Below are positions 21,880 to 35,000 of a DNA stretch of 64,000 nucleotides, piece after piece. The position numbers and the translations under genes are program-made. Below the pieces are notes generated by a model, which did no database searches, was not told the origin of the DNA, and saw only the letters and a program-made list of their open reading frames with translations. The stretch is from Clitopilus passeckerianus. Taxonomy: Eukaryota > Basidiomycota > Agaricomycetes > Agaricales > Entolomataceae. The stretch lies in the NCBI GenBank assembly GCA_944990035.1, contig CALYLX010000141.1, positions 310,001 to 374,000 of the forward strand, written 5' to 3'. Within the stretch, counting starts at the first letter, position 1. The number at the start of each line of letters is the position of its first letter.

Positions 21880-24760
21880 ATTCATTGAAGGGTCGGAAGG
21901 AGACTTGAAGCTGCAAGGAAACGAGCACAATGGCAGCATGGCAGCTGAATTTCTGGCGTCTGTTGTTTGGAACGAAGGCCATCACCTTCGGAAACACATA
22001 CCGAGGCGATCATGGCCTTTGAGTCCAACACTGGCGGCCCCTGCCTTTGCACTTGCTTTGCTCGCCAGAAAACCCAAAACCGACGATGCGATACTGCGAC
22101 TTTTGAATTTGAGCATCCATTATCAAATGTCATACAGAACTGCTGCCTCAAGAAACTTTCATATACTTGACACATCCGAACATAGTTCTGAACTACGACT
22201 TTGTCCACAACCTGTTTTAAGCTCGAGTTGACAATGACTAGCACGAAAGCCCGCTCCTCTTTCTCCGGTCGGAAGACTGAACTGGACAAAACCTTTCGGG
22301 CTTAACGATGCTCTGGTACAACTTTCCATGCGCCTCTGATAGTCTGATACTAACCGCCTCATTGACACAGAACCGCTCAGCATCATAGAAGATCCAAGCA
22401 AACACATATCTCCCCGAGGAGAAACGAAAGCAGGCGATTTCTGTGGAGAACTTAGTCGAACGACCACCCGGAAAAAGTCAGGATCGTGAACGATTTACCG
22501 TCCATTGAGTGAGTTCCTTCGTACTTCCCTTCACTTTTCTGTCACTAATGGCTGCTTTCATCTAGGAATTGCTGCATGCTCAGACTATCATGTCCTGCTG
22601 TCACCCTTGATACTCCCAGATGTCCAGGCTGCGCCGAATCACTGGGGCATACACATTCATTATGTCTGTTCCGACTACCCATAAAGGTACGACACTCACT
22701 CGTATAAACTCATAAGATTGATTTTGACCTACTTCTGCACCATCAGTTCCGGAACATACGACTTGGGCGAAGTCCTAGACGTGTGATTGACACAAGATAC
22801 AGACGGCGCCGCGATTGCAAACACGACCGTATCCTACACCTCGACTTTTCCTCCCCGTCTCCCAGTATCTCTTACGTGAAGACCTCGACTTCGCATAAGC
22901 TACGACTTGGAAACCGTCTTTCTTCTGCGGCGCCAGACGTCCTGCCACCAGCTCATGAAAAAACTTTCATCCACTCAGCCCCAATCATTCGCCAGCTCCA
23001 CCTTCACCATCCTGAAAGCGTACTTTCATGGGCGGAGATACCTCTCTCACAAGACTGGCTTCTGTGCGTCTACTTCGGCAAAGTTTACCTTGCGGTTGTC
23101 TGTTACATCGGAGTTAAACCATGCTCCCCTCGTTAACCCCAAGATCAACACCTTGTCCTTCGTACGCTTCCCTTCCAAGGACCCTACCCGCTCCCAAGCG
23201 CCCTACGGCTTTCGTTCCCCTCCTGTACCCTTCTGCGGCGACCAGTGGCAAATTGGATTTCGAGTCCTTCTGGCCAGCAGTTGTACAGATGGGACTCAAC
23301 TTTCAACGGATAAAGGAATTCGCATCTCCCCTTCCTCCCCGATTTCAGCTGCCGAGATATATGGTTTCTCGAATCACGTCACTGTATCCCACATCTTATT
23401 CCCTGCATCTGGTCCATCGATTCATCGCCGCCATGGCTCCTTCGCTGCCACAACTTTCTCAAAACCTATCATCTGCTTGCAGCACCTATCAAGCTTTCGC
23501 TTCTACGACTGGCCATGCCTTCTTTATGACCCACGAGAAGTGAGCAATCGGTATTCAAGGGCCTGTCGTTCATGGGCTATCAACTACGGGAACCCTCCTG
23601 GACGTACAACGGAACGAAAATATCAATGGCAAGAAAACGGAGCTTGGGCACGAAAACCACATACCTTGATTGAGCTTCTGAGACTGTGACGGTACTCAAA
23701 GGAGCATTCAATTCGGACCCAATACTTACCGCCGTCTACCCAAACTATCCAAGGTTTGGAACATGGTCGTCAATCAACACGCAGTACGCCTCTACCCTTC
23801 TCGATTCGCGATCTGTATCTGAGAATGGTGCCTCCACGAGGATCGGTTGCCGATGAAGAGACTCGCTTGCCCATAAGGAATTGAAGGAGGAGGCCAGCGT
23901 ATTGCTGTTACCTGAGCGTTGGAGCTAGGCATCCGCTCAAGCAGGTTCGTACATTTCCTTCCTCGAGAGGACCTACTCTATATCTAATGTTCTCTGGTTA
24001 GACCTTTCACGAAATTCTGACTCCTTGGATATCTCCTGCCAATTCCGCAGTAGTAACAGGAATGGGTCCATATGCTCGCCCATGTGCTCCTCCATGCGAC
24101 AGGCTTCAATCTGCCCCAGATGTTTCCTCGGCCCACAACGAACGGGCAACTAGGCGTGGCCAGCTGCACACCTCGCAAAATCGACTAGCATCTCCACCCG
24201 AAATGATCTCCATTCGGCGTTTCCGTAAGGGAGACGATCAAGCCTATGGCTCTCTGCGCCAAAGGTGCTCGCCAGCTGGATTGAAAAGTTCCAAGCCGAA
24301 TGACTGTGCTTCGTCCCACCCTCCCCAACTACGTTGGTTGTCATTTCAACGAACTTGCGGCTATTGCTACCTCCTCTGTTCCATGCAAATGCAGTCAGTC
24401 CATCGTATGGTCCGAGGAGTCCAAGGACGTCCCTCGTCGCTGGTGGACGCTGGTTTAAACAATCTCCTCAGCCCTCGAAGCAGTGCTGGAGCTGTTGAGA
24501 TACCCGTCGTGTCATTGCAGATCCAGGCCAGAGTCCAGTTGAACCATCATGCACGATACGGCGATGTCAACGGACAGCGAGACCTACCTCCCTCTGACCA
24601 CGGAATGTTCAGTGCGAAAGCACACGATGCTGGAACGCATCATTGAATGCTTCTCAGTGTTCGGATATTCAGGTTGCATGCTGTATAGTTTATGTATCGG
24701 CGCAGAATCCACGGACTTTAGGATATTCCTTGCTCTTCACCCATGATCCATGGCGTTGAT
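21880..24760 (+). pseudogene. Q-family gene remnant, unit A
   Basis: Two strong plus-strand introns, 22509-22565 (GTGAGT..CTAAT..TCTAG) and 22687-22746 (GTACGA..CATCAG), delimit an exon that splices in phase into the next: IAACSDYHVLLSPLIL and NHWGIHIHYVC, then SSGT..DLGEVLDV. At that point unit A has TGA where unit B has TGG (W), so A carries a nonsense change before LTQDTDGAAIANTTVSYT. Further downstream another frame reads PKRPTAFVPLLYPSAATSGK and FESFWPAVVQMGLNFQRIKE. A weaker intron (donor GTTCGT, 23945-24001) follows. No family was recognised, and several frame changes point to decay. Confidence 0.45.
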
Positions 24761-25085
24761 ATCGTTGCCTAATTTCTGCATATCGAATTTATTCTCCAGT
24801 CGTATCCGTTCATAGCGTTGTACCACTACACGGGATTGAGCTGCTAGCCTACTACATACGTTCGAATGAACACGGTTTTGCAGCGAGACAGATATTGTTT
24901 CCTAGCTACGTCCAGCTCCCATGACCTTAGTGGGCGACAACGTCCTAGTTATTTCCTTCACGTTTGTCCGACCGTCCCGTAACGTTTAACCTCGGCCTGG
25001 GAGCACCCAGGCGCGTTACTATTATTAGATATTCAGAAAGGCATTCAATCTGAGTCTTCTCTGAGATGCAAATAAGAGTTTGCCA
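24761..25085. other. Spacer upstream of the conserved small ORF
   Basis: No gene seen. From about 24900 the sequence is almost identical to unit B 50520-50716, including a GTAACG/CGTTAC-containing stretch and 'gggcgacaacgtcc'. It probably carries the promoter of the following ORF if that ORF is expressed. Confidence 0.4.
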
Positions 25086-25547
25086 ATGAAGATGAGCGAG
25101 TGGTGCGGAGAAGGATGTACGAGAGATATGACGGTGAACAAGACGTTAAAAACTGAAGGTCAAGTGGTCGACGAGTTGAGGCCTGAATCTTACAACTTAG
25201 ATCTCGGGAGAGCTCTGCATGCGCATACGACCTTCGTTAATACTTACCTACAGTTGATATTACCTAGCAAAGTCGACGGGTCAAAGAGACTGTTCAGGTC
25301 GGCGGGATTGCCAAGTATCGTGTCTGGTGCAGGAGTTAGGAGTACTTGGCTAGAGGACGGATCGAAGGAAAGCAGGGATATATCCGGCTTTATCGAGATA
25401 TATGGTGCCCGGACTCGTGTCGAACATTCTTTCCTACTAAGCATCAACTACATAGTGCCAGTAGTGGACCTCTGGTTGGCACTTAGCAAGGAATTGGCGC
25501 AAAGTTTGGAACTGGAGTTCCCGGTATTCACCGCTGCTTCAGAGTAA
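25086..25547 (+). CDS. Conserved hypothetical protein, 153 aa (unit A)
   Basis: An intronless frame from ATG 25086 (MKMSEWCGEG) to TAA at 25545-25547. The protein has mixed charged and aliphatic segments, for example DELRPESYNLDLGRALHAHT, GFIEIYGARTRVEHSF and a C-terminal aliphatic run INYIVPVVDLWLALSKELAQ. No signal peptide or known motif was recognised. The unit-B copy differs by one synonymous change, one Ala-to-Val change, and loss of the stop (TAA to CAA), adding seven codons. The surrounding non-coding DNA is equally conserved, so coding constraint is not proven. It could be a real small gene or a fragment of a repeat. Confidence 0.45.
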   Translation: MKMSEWCGEGCTRDMTVNKTLKTEGQVVDELRPESYNLDLGRALHAHTTFVNTYLQLILPSKVDGSKRLFRSAGLPSIVSGAGVRSTWLEDGSKESRDISGFIEIYGARTRVEHSFLLSINYIVPVVDLWLALSKELAQSLELEFPVFTAASE

Positions 25548-25679
25548 CGTGATACCACCCGTCTTTAGGCCATTCTCAAATGTGCATTACAGCCAATTCA
25601 AATAGAAGATGACCCACAAAAATAAGCAGAAGTGTAGTCCTCTGACGAGTATCGGGCGTCGCGTCAAAGAGTTGAGTAT

Positions 25680-28060
25680 TTATATTAAGCTGAGAACAAA
25701 TTCACAGTAAACCAAACGTTTTGTACTTCCGCTCCTACGCTCGAATTCCAACCTTGCCTGGCCGTTCCACTCGATATCTGTATCTCCAGTTTCCACGATG
25801 CAATCGCCAATCTGGAATTCCGTGTTCTGGAGCGATGAGGATGGCGTAGCTCTTGAAGCTGAGGCTGAATGCATTCCCAGAATCTTCAGATTCCGAGATA
25901 CGACATGGGTGGCAGCCCAGCAGCTCGACATCCGACGCAAGGTGACCGGCCACCATGCCTGGGCAAATGGGGCCTGCTCTAATATCGTGAAGATCCCAAA
26001 TGAAAGCCTCCAGGGAAGTCGACTTGACAGCTGGCAGGAAGGGAGGGCGATGTGGTAAGGTCGTGAGGGGAACTCTACAGGCCTGTTGATGAAAGATTTG
26101 AATCCCTCGACCTGAACTTCGCGGTGGGCATCCTCCAGATATGAGCAACTCTTGGCCGGGAGAAGTCGTGGCCAGTTACGGTGAGCAGGGCATCATCTCC
26201 GTCGGTTTGATCATGCAACTTGACATCTCCTAGCTGCGGCACCCCTTTGACTTCTATGTTCGGTCACCATGAAACCCAGCTGGGAGCAAGATATGCTGGA
26301 GGGTGGAGGTCGACAGAATAAGGGAAAAGGACGTTGAGCGACTAGGTTGTCGATAGCCGCTGTTCAAACCACCAAATTCGACGGGAGGGAGGATGTATGG
26401 TCGTTGGATGCCGAGCACCGAACGGCGGGTACCTCGGCGCATTCTGAGAACCACGAAACTGCCCTCAGCACTCCCCTGCTCCTGATCAACTTGAGCATCC
26501 TGCTCTTGCCCAAGATAGGTCCAGCTCGAGCTTCCACGCCGAGATCACGAACTCTTCGCCTCTAACCCTCGTCTAACCAGGCCAAGCATCAGGCCTACCA
26601 GCTCCTTTCGCCGTAGCCCCACTTGATCCAAGCCCTAGGGGATGAATACATAACGCATATCATATGGAAACTGGTGTTGCCGTCATCTTCGAGTTAAGCT
26701 GGGGAGGGAGAAGCAGTCCACAGCGCCCTTGGAGTTGCAAGTGGAGTTCGAGGTGTCACATTATTCTCGTAGAGAGAAACCAGCTGGACTCTGGATGATA
26801 TGTAGCGATGTTGGGACCTGGGTCATGTTCCGGGTTCCCTTCATTGACCACATCGTTGTGAGCTTGTCCTTCTGGGATCATCTGCCATCATCAACCGTAA
26901 TGCGCTCGAGCAAAGCTCTGGAATGGTGAGATGGATGGATGAAGAGGGGTTGTAGGCGTCGCGGAACCAACCGTAATGTGTCGGTCAGCAGGAAGGAAGG
27001 GAGGTGAAGGGAGGTAGGATAGCTCATCGGTGAAAGCAAGTTTCCAACAGACGGATATTGGACCTCGGTACGTTCATCGTTGCTTCCAACGAGGATGTCG
27101 GTCGCTGTGCCGTCGAGACGGAATGTGCGCATATAGTGCACTAAAAGCTACACGACATCAAGGTCGAGAGTTGGTGGCATCTCCTGCAGCATTTCGCGTG
27201 TTTGAATCTGTGGAATAAACATCAGTGAGAAGGAAGTTCCAAAAAATGCAATGGTTCGAGATAAATCATACCTTCATGTTAAAATCTCGAGATAAACGAA
27301 ACCTTCCAGCATCAGATCCACTCTTGAAGCTCCTGCATCCGTCGAACCTGCTCCTCCTCTTGTTCTATTCAGGAGGATACGGCGAGATAAGCATCCATAT
27401 TGGCTATACGGCGCCTCCCTCAGCTTTAATCTTCGTCTACCCAGCCCTACGCAGCAATGCTCGCAGTCACGATTTGATACTCCACTCCATAACTGATGGA
27501 GGGTAGACGATTTTCGGATATCGTTGCGCATTCGTCTACAGGATGATGGAAGCCAGCTTAAAGATGTCCAAGACGCGCCATTCGCGGACGCCACTGGGCA
27601 GGTGGGAGATGAGAGAAGACGCCAGCACTTCTTCTCTCCTGTTTCGTCCTATTGACGCCAGAGCAAGCAGTCTTCTATGCTCGATCTTCATAAAAGATTG
27701 TGTGGGAGCTCGGTCGCAGTGGAGAGGTTTTGAAGTGTGCCGGGACGAAGGGGTCGGTCGTGAGTGTAAAGGCCGGGGAAGTAGGGAGTACAGGGGTGGA
27801 GGCTCCTGGTCGAAGCCAAAATTGGATTGGCAATTTGAAAAGAGTCAAGGGCCGAGGTATGGACATTGGGTGCGTCGGTGACGATGGGGCATGTTTTTAG
27901 GTACGGAAGGATGGATGGTTGAAGATGGCAGGATCTGTGGTCTGCTTCCGTCTTTATACACCGAGCTAAACGGCATTTGAGGAGGGGAGCGAGGACATGT
28001 ATCGTAAGGGCAGAGGATACGAAGATGTCAGGGGAAGTGGATATTGAACTTTCAAATTTC
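25680..28060 (-). pseudogene. R gene remnant, minus strand, end of unit A
   Basis: Not recognised. The minus-strand intron 27208-27271 (GTATGA..TTCCACAG, 64 nt) is conserved in all three copies. Before it lies FISR followed by DFNMK-like sequence; after it IQTREMLQEMPPT, then NDERTEVQYPSVGNLLSPM. The 3' end contains TEFQIGDCIVETGDTDIEW, then RSGSTKRLVYCEFVLSLI and a stop at 25680. Between these, stops interrupt the frames (for example after ITVDDGR), so this copy is almost certainly inactive. The upstream part contains FMKIEHRRLLALASIGRNRR in another frame. Confidence 0.45.
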
Positions 28061-28339
28061 AGCCGGTGATCGTAGCAGCTTGATCCTTTTGCCTCCTCAA
28101 GTCGTCATTTGAATTTCTACCTCCACTTGTGGGCCTCAGCGCCAGCCGTAGCGTGTTCCAGCTTCATTGTGTGGGAGGCACTGGGTGTAAAGAGGGAGGG
28201 TGGAAGAAGCACCTTTCGCTTAGGCATAAACACCAGTACAGGCTAGCGTGGTCTGGACGGGCCATAGGCACAAGAGAGTGAATCTGCTGAATTTGGTGAG
28301 GAGACGCTGATAAAAGGAAAAGGCCAAGTCAAACTGACT

Positions 28340-31300
28340 CCATGGACAAAGATTCTTGGTTAAGCCGTGCTTTCGTGATGCAGTAGCTTTCGATCCAGGC
28401 ACAGGTGGTCGAAACTGACTTGAAGTCGATGAAGGATTCACTTGCAAACTTGAAGATCGGGAGAGTAAGAGAAATGGCATCGTGTGAGCCGCCTTCTGTT
28501 TTCGGACTCATCGAGGCCTACAGCCTTCGGAATAAACAGGACAAAACACGTTTCCAGCTCGATCGCAGAGCTGGTTGCTCAGAAACTTTTCTCTGACCAA
28601 GGGCAAACCACCTGCCCTAAATCACGATCCCACACTGTCCTTCGTCGTTCTCACTTCCTCCAGAGCTTGATCATATATCGGCGACACCATGACGCATTCT
28701 CGGCAAGCAGTACTCAAATGTATGGGCAACAAGTGCTGCGCAACGCGTACGCGTAAAGGCTGAACAACCTTGATGGAGAACTATCCGTCCATCGCAGCAT
28801 GTTGTCGAATTTGGCCTATGCAAAGTTGCCAGCCAACATTCGTTCTCCAGCCCTACCAGATCTCCATTCAGGGCTTACAGTGCTCTTGAATGTGTATGCT
28901 GGACTCGGCCATGGTCTCTTTCCTGGCCACTCCATTCAATTCCTCTGATCGTGCAAACGATGGGTCATCTCACCGCCTGATGAAGAACGCCTTCCTCCTG
29001 GCTTCCCGTGGACTTAGCGCAGGCAGGAAACACGGGCTAAACTTCTCACCTGTCTCCTCGCTCCCGGCGGGGATGCCCAAGTAGACGAATGCCAGCGATG
29101 TATCGAGAGGGTATACACCGGGTGTATGTATGAAGGCAGCGAACCGGTGTTTGGAAACGCCAGTATCGATGAGCATAATGGGACCTTATAGGTAAATCCT
29201 CATATTTCATGAAGCAAAGGATGGACTCGATTCAATTTAGTCTTTTAGATTTGATCAGTATATGCGAACTGGAAGACATCTACCAGCGCCTGACTTCAAC
29301 TCCCTCGCATTCCTCAGTCACAACTCGTTCCATTCAAGACACCCATCACAACATGAGCGGCTTATGCTCATGCTTCTGGACATGCCCCGAAATAGACCCC
29401 ATAATCACCGTCGCCTTGCAACACGACTGCTAGCCAGTGTGTTACGGAATTAACATGCCGTCGACCAGATCTGCCACATCCGTGTTTCGATCCCCAATGC
29501 GCTTCAGCTCCCACTTCAGCTTGCCCCTCAGTCTTTCCCCTCTCCTGCACCAACAGTCCTTGCCTGGTCCCGGCGTGCATACCTTCACCTCAAGATTCAC
29601 GCAGCCGGTTCCAGTCCGCATCGTCGAAAGCAAGTCATCGTCTACCACCGGGACTATTCGTCCAGCGTCCAAGGCCTCCAACGACCTAGCTCAGGCAGAA
29701 GAGCAAATGAAGGGCACGGCGTCAAACCCTGGGCTTTCACACCCCAAGCAGTGCCTGTCAGTTTTTTGACCATCCTCCGTCGGATCCTCAAGCGGCGAGC
29801 GGCTGCCAGCCGTTACGCAACCTATTGGTGCCACCAATTTCATGAAAACCGCCAGTACAATCCACTGTGCTGTCCTCTCCTCGAAGTGTTCCTCCAGGTC
29901 CCTCCATCCTCCTACGGTGCGCAAGCCGCCACTATCATGGTTTCTCTACGTACCACTGGCCTCCCGTGGGCGGCTGGTGAATGTGTCGCGAGCGAGAAAC
30001 ATGACCGAAACTTCCCACCCTGCTGACCCCAGCGCAGAGGCATTGGCCATACCTGGCCCAACATCGTTTTTATGAAGGATGCGGTTCTTGAAGCAAGGCT
30101 GAAATTCACGAGGGAAAAGTACTCGAGGGAGAGGAGGGATGAACCGAAGCATGTTTGAGAGTCGGATATCTATTATTGGCGTCTGTCGATGCCAGGAAAG
30201 GTAATTCCGAATTTTGAACGAAAATGTCTAAACATCTAACATTCTTTCTCTAGGCCTTCAACGACACCCAGGAACTCTATAACTCTATCCTATCCCAATG
30301 CTGCCGGAGCCATTGCACCTGTTGTGGTTCCCCTAGCGTGAGCCTTGCACGCAATAAGGCCCTAACGAGCTAAATGGCCATACCGAGAACACGTCCAGCT
30401 CGACTTGAAGAAGCACCATATCCTTGGCTTCATGCATTTGCAACTGCGGGTATACACGGCTACCCCTCGCACCAAGACCCGTTTCACGCTCGATGCAATA
30501 CATTTCCTGCATCGTTGTTCACCTAAGGATCCCACTGTCTCGCTGCAGTCCGGGATGCTTACAAGCATACGGCGCTGTTGTCCCTTGGGACATGTCGGTT
30601 CACCCCGTTTTTGGCGGAATGGGAGGTCCTTGTGGTCAATATCAGACCTATGGGGACACCATCATGCTACCTTCAGTGTTCGCATCGGAGTTCAGATTGC
30701 CTTTGAGTTCGAGGGCCCAAGACTCAGGAGATACGGGGAGCAGGCAGCTTCTCTACTGGAGCTGGCTTGCCACTGGCAGCAGAACGTGCTTACCATACAC
30801 TTTTGGACATTCTTCGTTTACGTTCCGTGTCTGCGCCCATTTACTTCCGCATTGTTATTGTTTTATCGTACCTATTGACTTCATTCTTCTTGCTACTTCA
30901 TCTCTATGGTCTATTCCTTGCTTTCTATAGAAACCGCGGCTCATTCATTGCTTCCTTTGGATACCGCTGGTGATACTCATACCGCTATTTGCCACTTACA
31001 AGAACCCTCTACGTATAGAGCACAATATTTATCTGGCCTGGCACGATACAACACTCTTGCAGCCTTTACTCGCTGACTTTCCCCTAGCCTCCAGGAGTCT
31101 GTCGTTAACACCCCGTTAACCCTGGCGTCCTTCACTTGGAACGAAGGCACATGCTCCTGGAGCCAATGACCCCAAAGGGACGTATTTTCAAGTCCTGGCT
31201 GTCGCTGTTTGCAGCAACACGTTTGGAAAAGGTCATCGGGTATGTGATTTATCTCGAGAACACACGAACGGATATCTCACGAAGACTACGTTCTCTTACA

Positions 31301-32000
31301 GACTAGGATAGAATATGCTTATCGTTTGTACAGCTATCACAAGGAGCTCGGATTGCACCTCGAGTCGACTCCGAAGTTGTCCTAGACAAGAAGGTGCTGG
31401 TGACTTGGGAATTCCGAAAAGCTGCATTTGCGCCGTTCTATGGGGTATGTATCTCTCTACTGCTCTGAATGTCGATAAGAGGCCTAACCATCAGAAAGGT
31501 CAGGTTAGGGTCGAGTTCCTTGCAGGTTGAACAACCAAGTCCCTGCTCAGTATTAGAACCATACTCCTCTCAAGGCTTGGACTGGGATCAAGGTTACCAA
31601 AGTTCTCAAATACGAACGATCCCTCAGCAGTACCCTCTCCCGGCAATTGGACCTTGATATCTCCAACCGAAGCTGGGGGTACTCCTGAAGAGTGCCTGCT
31701 ACGCAAGCTGAAAGTTGCCGAAAATATTGGAGGCATGGTCTGTCGATTAGGTTCCATCTGCTTTGTTCGCAGTGTCAGTACTGACGACTGCGCTTTTCTG
31801 TAGCTGGCTCCATCCAACACGCGAGCTCACCCACCCTATGACGAGACAAGCGTACGATCAAACTCGCTTGGCCCCAGGAGGATCAACCAGGTCATACCGT
31901 TCTCGTCCGGGCAAGGAACTTCTATGGCCTAAATCCACAGTACCTTGCTCGCAAGACGCGCTATGCAAGAATGTTAAGCCAACCAGATTGTGCTGTTGTT
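28340..32000 (+). pseudogene. P-family gene remnant 1, unit B
   Basis: Counterpart of A 200-3840 with the same intron series: GTAAAT near 29192, GTAATT near 30201, GTATGT near 31239 and GTATGT near 31445. In the second exon the frame AFNDTQELYNSILSQCCRSH is open longer than in A, but it still ends in TAA at about 30372. Upstream of the fourth intron DSEVVLDKKVLVTWEFRKAA is preserved. Function unknown; decayed. Confidence 0.48.
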
Positions 32001-35000
32001 AGCTCCCGCTAGTACCAGTGCAGCCAACTGTCGATCGCCGAGTCCGCCAAACACTGGCAAGCTTTCCTCCCCGGCTTGCCATGAGCTTCGTCACAAGTGG
32101 GAAACGAAAGCTAAGCTTCTCATCGTTCTGCCTGCTCCTGGCAGAGAGGCACAGCGACGAATGCCAGCATCTATCACGAGGTCAGCCGAGACTGTTTGTG
32201 AAGGCAGCGCACTGCTGCACAGAAAGACCGGAATTGAGGAGCATATTGGGGTCGCATAGGTAAACCCGTGTTCATGCAGACAACAATTTTGAATCTAATC
32301 TCGCCTTTTAGCACCACCTTTTCGGAAAATAACCACCGCATCTACCCCTTCAACCAGAGCAAGAACATGAGCACCTACTTATGCCATTAACGCCGACCTC
32401 CATCTCCGGTTTTGTGATGGACGACTTCCATGGCACATTTCCCTTATATGTCGGGGAGCGTGCTGCACCAGCGCCTGGCTTCAACGCTCATGCTTTCCCC
32501 GGACCTACCTGCTCACCAGCGCATGAATGGCACCGGGATAGGCTTCTGCCTCTTCTTCGATCTTCAAGATATGTTCTCAAGTCGACCCATAATCATCTTC
32601 ACCTTGCTCCATGGCTGCCAGCCTGGGTTTACAACACTCTCAGCCACGCTCGTCCTAGACGATTTGTGCCCCAGTGGTTCCCAACTACTGGCCTTAGCAG
32701 GCCTCGCTCCTTCCGCCTGTTGCATTGGCGATCCCCTGTTAAGCCAATGTGCATCCGTTTACATTGAAAGTCCATGGCCTTAGGCCTTCCTCGACGTTCA
32801 TCGTAATTGAGCGCCAGGGTGCGGAGTCTTGACATATGACTTGCTTTTCGTACACCCGTACTCAAGTACATACGGACCTTCCTGCCTGTGTTCCGTATTG
32901 GATTGTACACGCCGATATTTGCCATTACATACAACTCGCAGCCGTTCACTTTCGCTCATATTCATCACTACCTTTACCAGGGTGTTACTGTCCTACTAGT
33001 TTACATACTAAGCTGCTATTATCTTAACAATGTATATGAAGTGGATGAATGCAAAATTTAAATTCACCACCGAAGAACATGGATGAGTCCAAGGGGGATG
33101 CGTGACGAGTGAGGTCACACCACTTGCTTTCTCCCAACTCCAGATGAAAACCGATGAAAACCGACAGAACATTAGGCCAACTCGACCACATACTGGTGGT
33201 TGCACAACCGGGCACTATATGAGGACGCCAGCCCGCATGGATCCGAATCAAATCTTGAAAACGTGAAATTTTTCTGAGCAGCAAATCTCCCTCAATCTTC
33301 CTGGTTCTGTTCGTCAACCAACGCTATACGCACCCCATTCAAGCCTTCCACCGCTCTACATTCATCGTGGCTCTCCTTCAAGGCCCTCGTGAATGATCAA
33401 ATCTCGTTATTGCATCTCTCCAACATCCTGCCAACCAACGCCAACACGGTTGAAGCAATTTTGGCGCTTTCTGTGAAGGACTTATCTCAAGCACGGAGGC
33501 TGAAGTCCATAAGAAGCTAGAGGTGGAGAGGAGAGAGAGAGGAGAGATGAATAAAGAGATGTTGAAAGGCGTTAAAAGGCGGATGGTTGTCTTTTACGCC
33601 TGAACCTCGAGGCCGTATGCAAGTAGAGGTAAATGTTCCATACATTTTTCACAAGAAATATACGGATATCTAACTTTCTTCTTCCAGACGTTGGATGAAG
33701 TATTGGAAACCTCGGACTCTATCCCATTGCGGTGCCGCTAGAAGAATCGCTCCTGTCCATGGTACGGCTCCCATTGCCTGAAACCGAAGCACTCGATAGA
33801 GCATTAAACTCTAAAGACCTAAAGAGATACGCACCGACCAACTCACTGGGATACGCACCACATCCTTGCAGTCATGTCGTAAATACACAAGTTCACCCCT
33901 CGCACCACGATTCATCTCCACCATCAACGAGGCATATTCTACCCATTACTGTCAGGCTGGTGATGCCAACTACTTCCCGCTGCAGCTGGGGATCTTTACA
34001 ACCATACACCAACCCCAACCCTCGAGACACTGTTATCGGCGATATCCCCCATTTTGACAAAAATGCGACATCCCATTGACCACCATCAGGTCTATGGACA
34101 TGCCACCTCGGACCGCTACTATCAGCTCGAAGTTCAGTCTGGCTTCAATAACGAGGGCTATAGGTTCTGCGGAGGAGCACCACTCGTTTCTCTACTGGAC
34201 TGTCTTGCAGCGTATCCTACCTACCATTACATATTCGGACTTGATTTACTTACATTGTGCATCTGCAAACCCTACATATCCATGTTGACGTTGAATTCCG
34301 GTACCTACATATTCTGCTCTTCCCGTTACTTCACCCATACTACGGTCTATTTCCCGCTTCACATACATACCGCAAGTCATAAGTCGTATCGTTACTTACA
34401 AAGCCTCAAACACGTACAGAGTACTTTACATTTACATACATGGCACCATAACCCCGAAGCATCAACTGCTGACTATTTTCTAGCCTTCAGGAATCTGCTG
34501 TTTCGTTACCAACCTTGGCGCTCTTCACTGGGAACGGAAAGGACTGGCTTCTGGAGCCAACGACGACCCCAACGGCCGCTACTCCTTACCCACATCTGCT
34601 TTGAGCCCAGGAATTTGCTTCTCAATGGCCGACTGTCGCTGCCTGCTGCAACGAGTGTCTCGGCGAATCATCAGGTATGCATTCATCTCAAGGAAATACG
34701 AAACGCCGGCTCATGAAAGACTGTTATCCCTTACAGCCAGAAAATCCCAACCGCTTGAACAGCTGCGACAAGAAGCTGAGGTTGCTCCTGGAATTAGGCC
34801 CGAAGTCGTACTGGAAAAGAAGAAGGCGACAGTGACCTGGACCAGGGGGAAGAGGTTTATAGATTGGGGTTGCGCCGTGTTGCAAGGTATGTATCCTTTT
34901 CGCCATAGCAAGTTCTCGAGAGATCTAACCAATGAAATATTAACAGTGTTGTAATGAAGCTTTGTGCTTCGTGTCAAAAGGGTGTTGCTCTCAAGCTCGG

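Larger units (their letters stand above)
1..28140 (+). repeat. Tandem segmental repeat, unit A (about 28.1 kb)
   Basis: This is the first copy of the repeated unit. Its left end (from the first bases, through a landmark 'gttccagctt' at about 20-30) is matched at 28155, 53760 and 56980. Gene order from left to right is P family (+), two transposon-like insertions, NACHT-WD40 gene (+), X family (+ then -), Q family (+), a small ORF (+), and R (-). Unit B repeats this order. A is about 2.5 kb longer than B, largely from the roughly 2-kb insertion region at 10.31-12.30 kb and four extra 126-bp WD repeats. The unit edges are set by where the R end of one copy meets the P start of the next, so they are good to tens of bases only. 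Confidence 0.9.
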
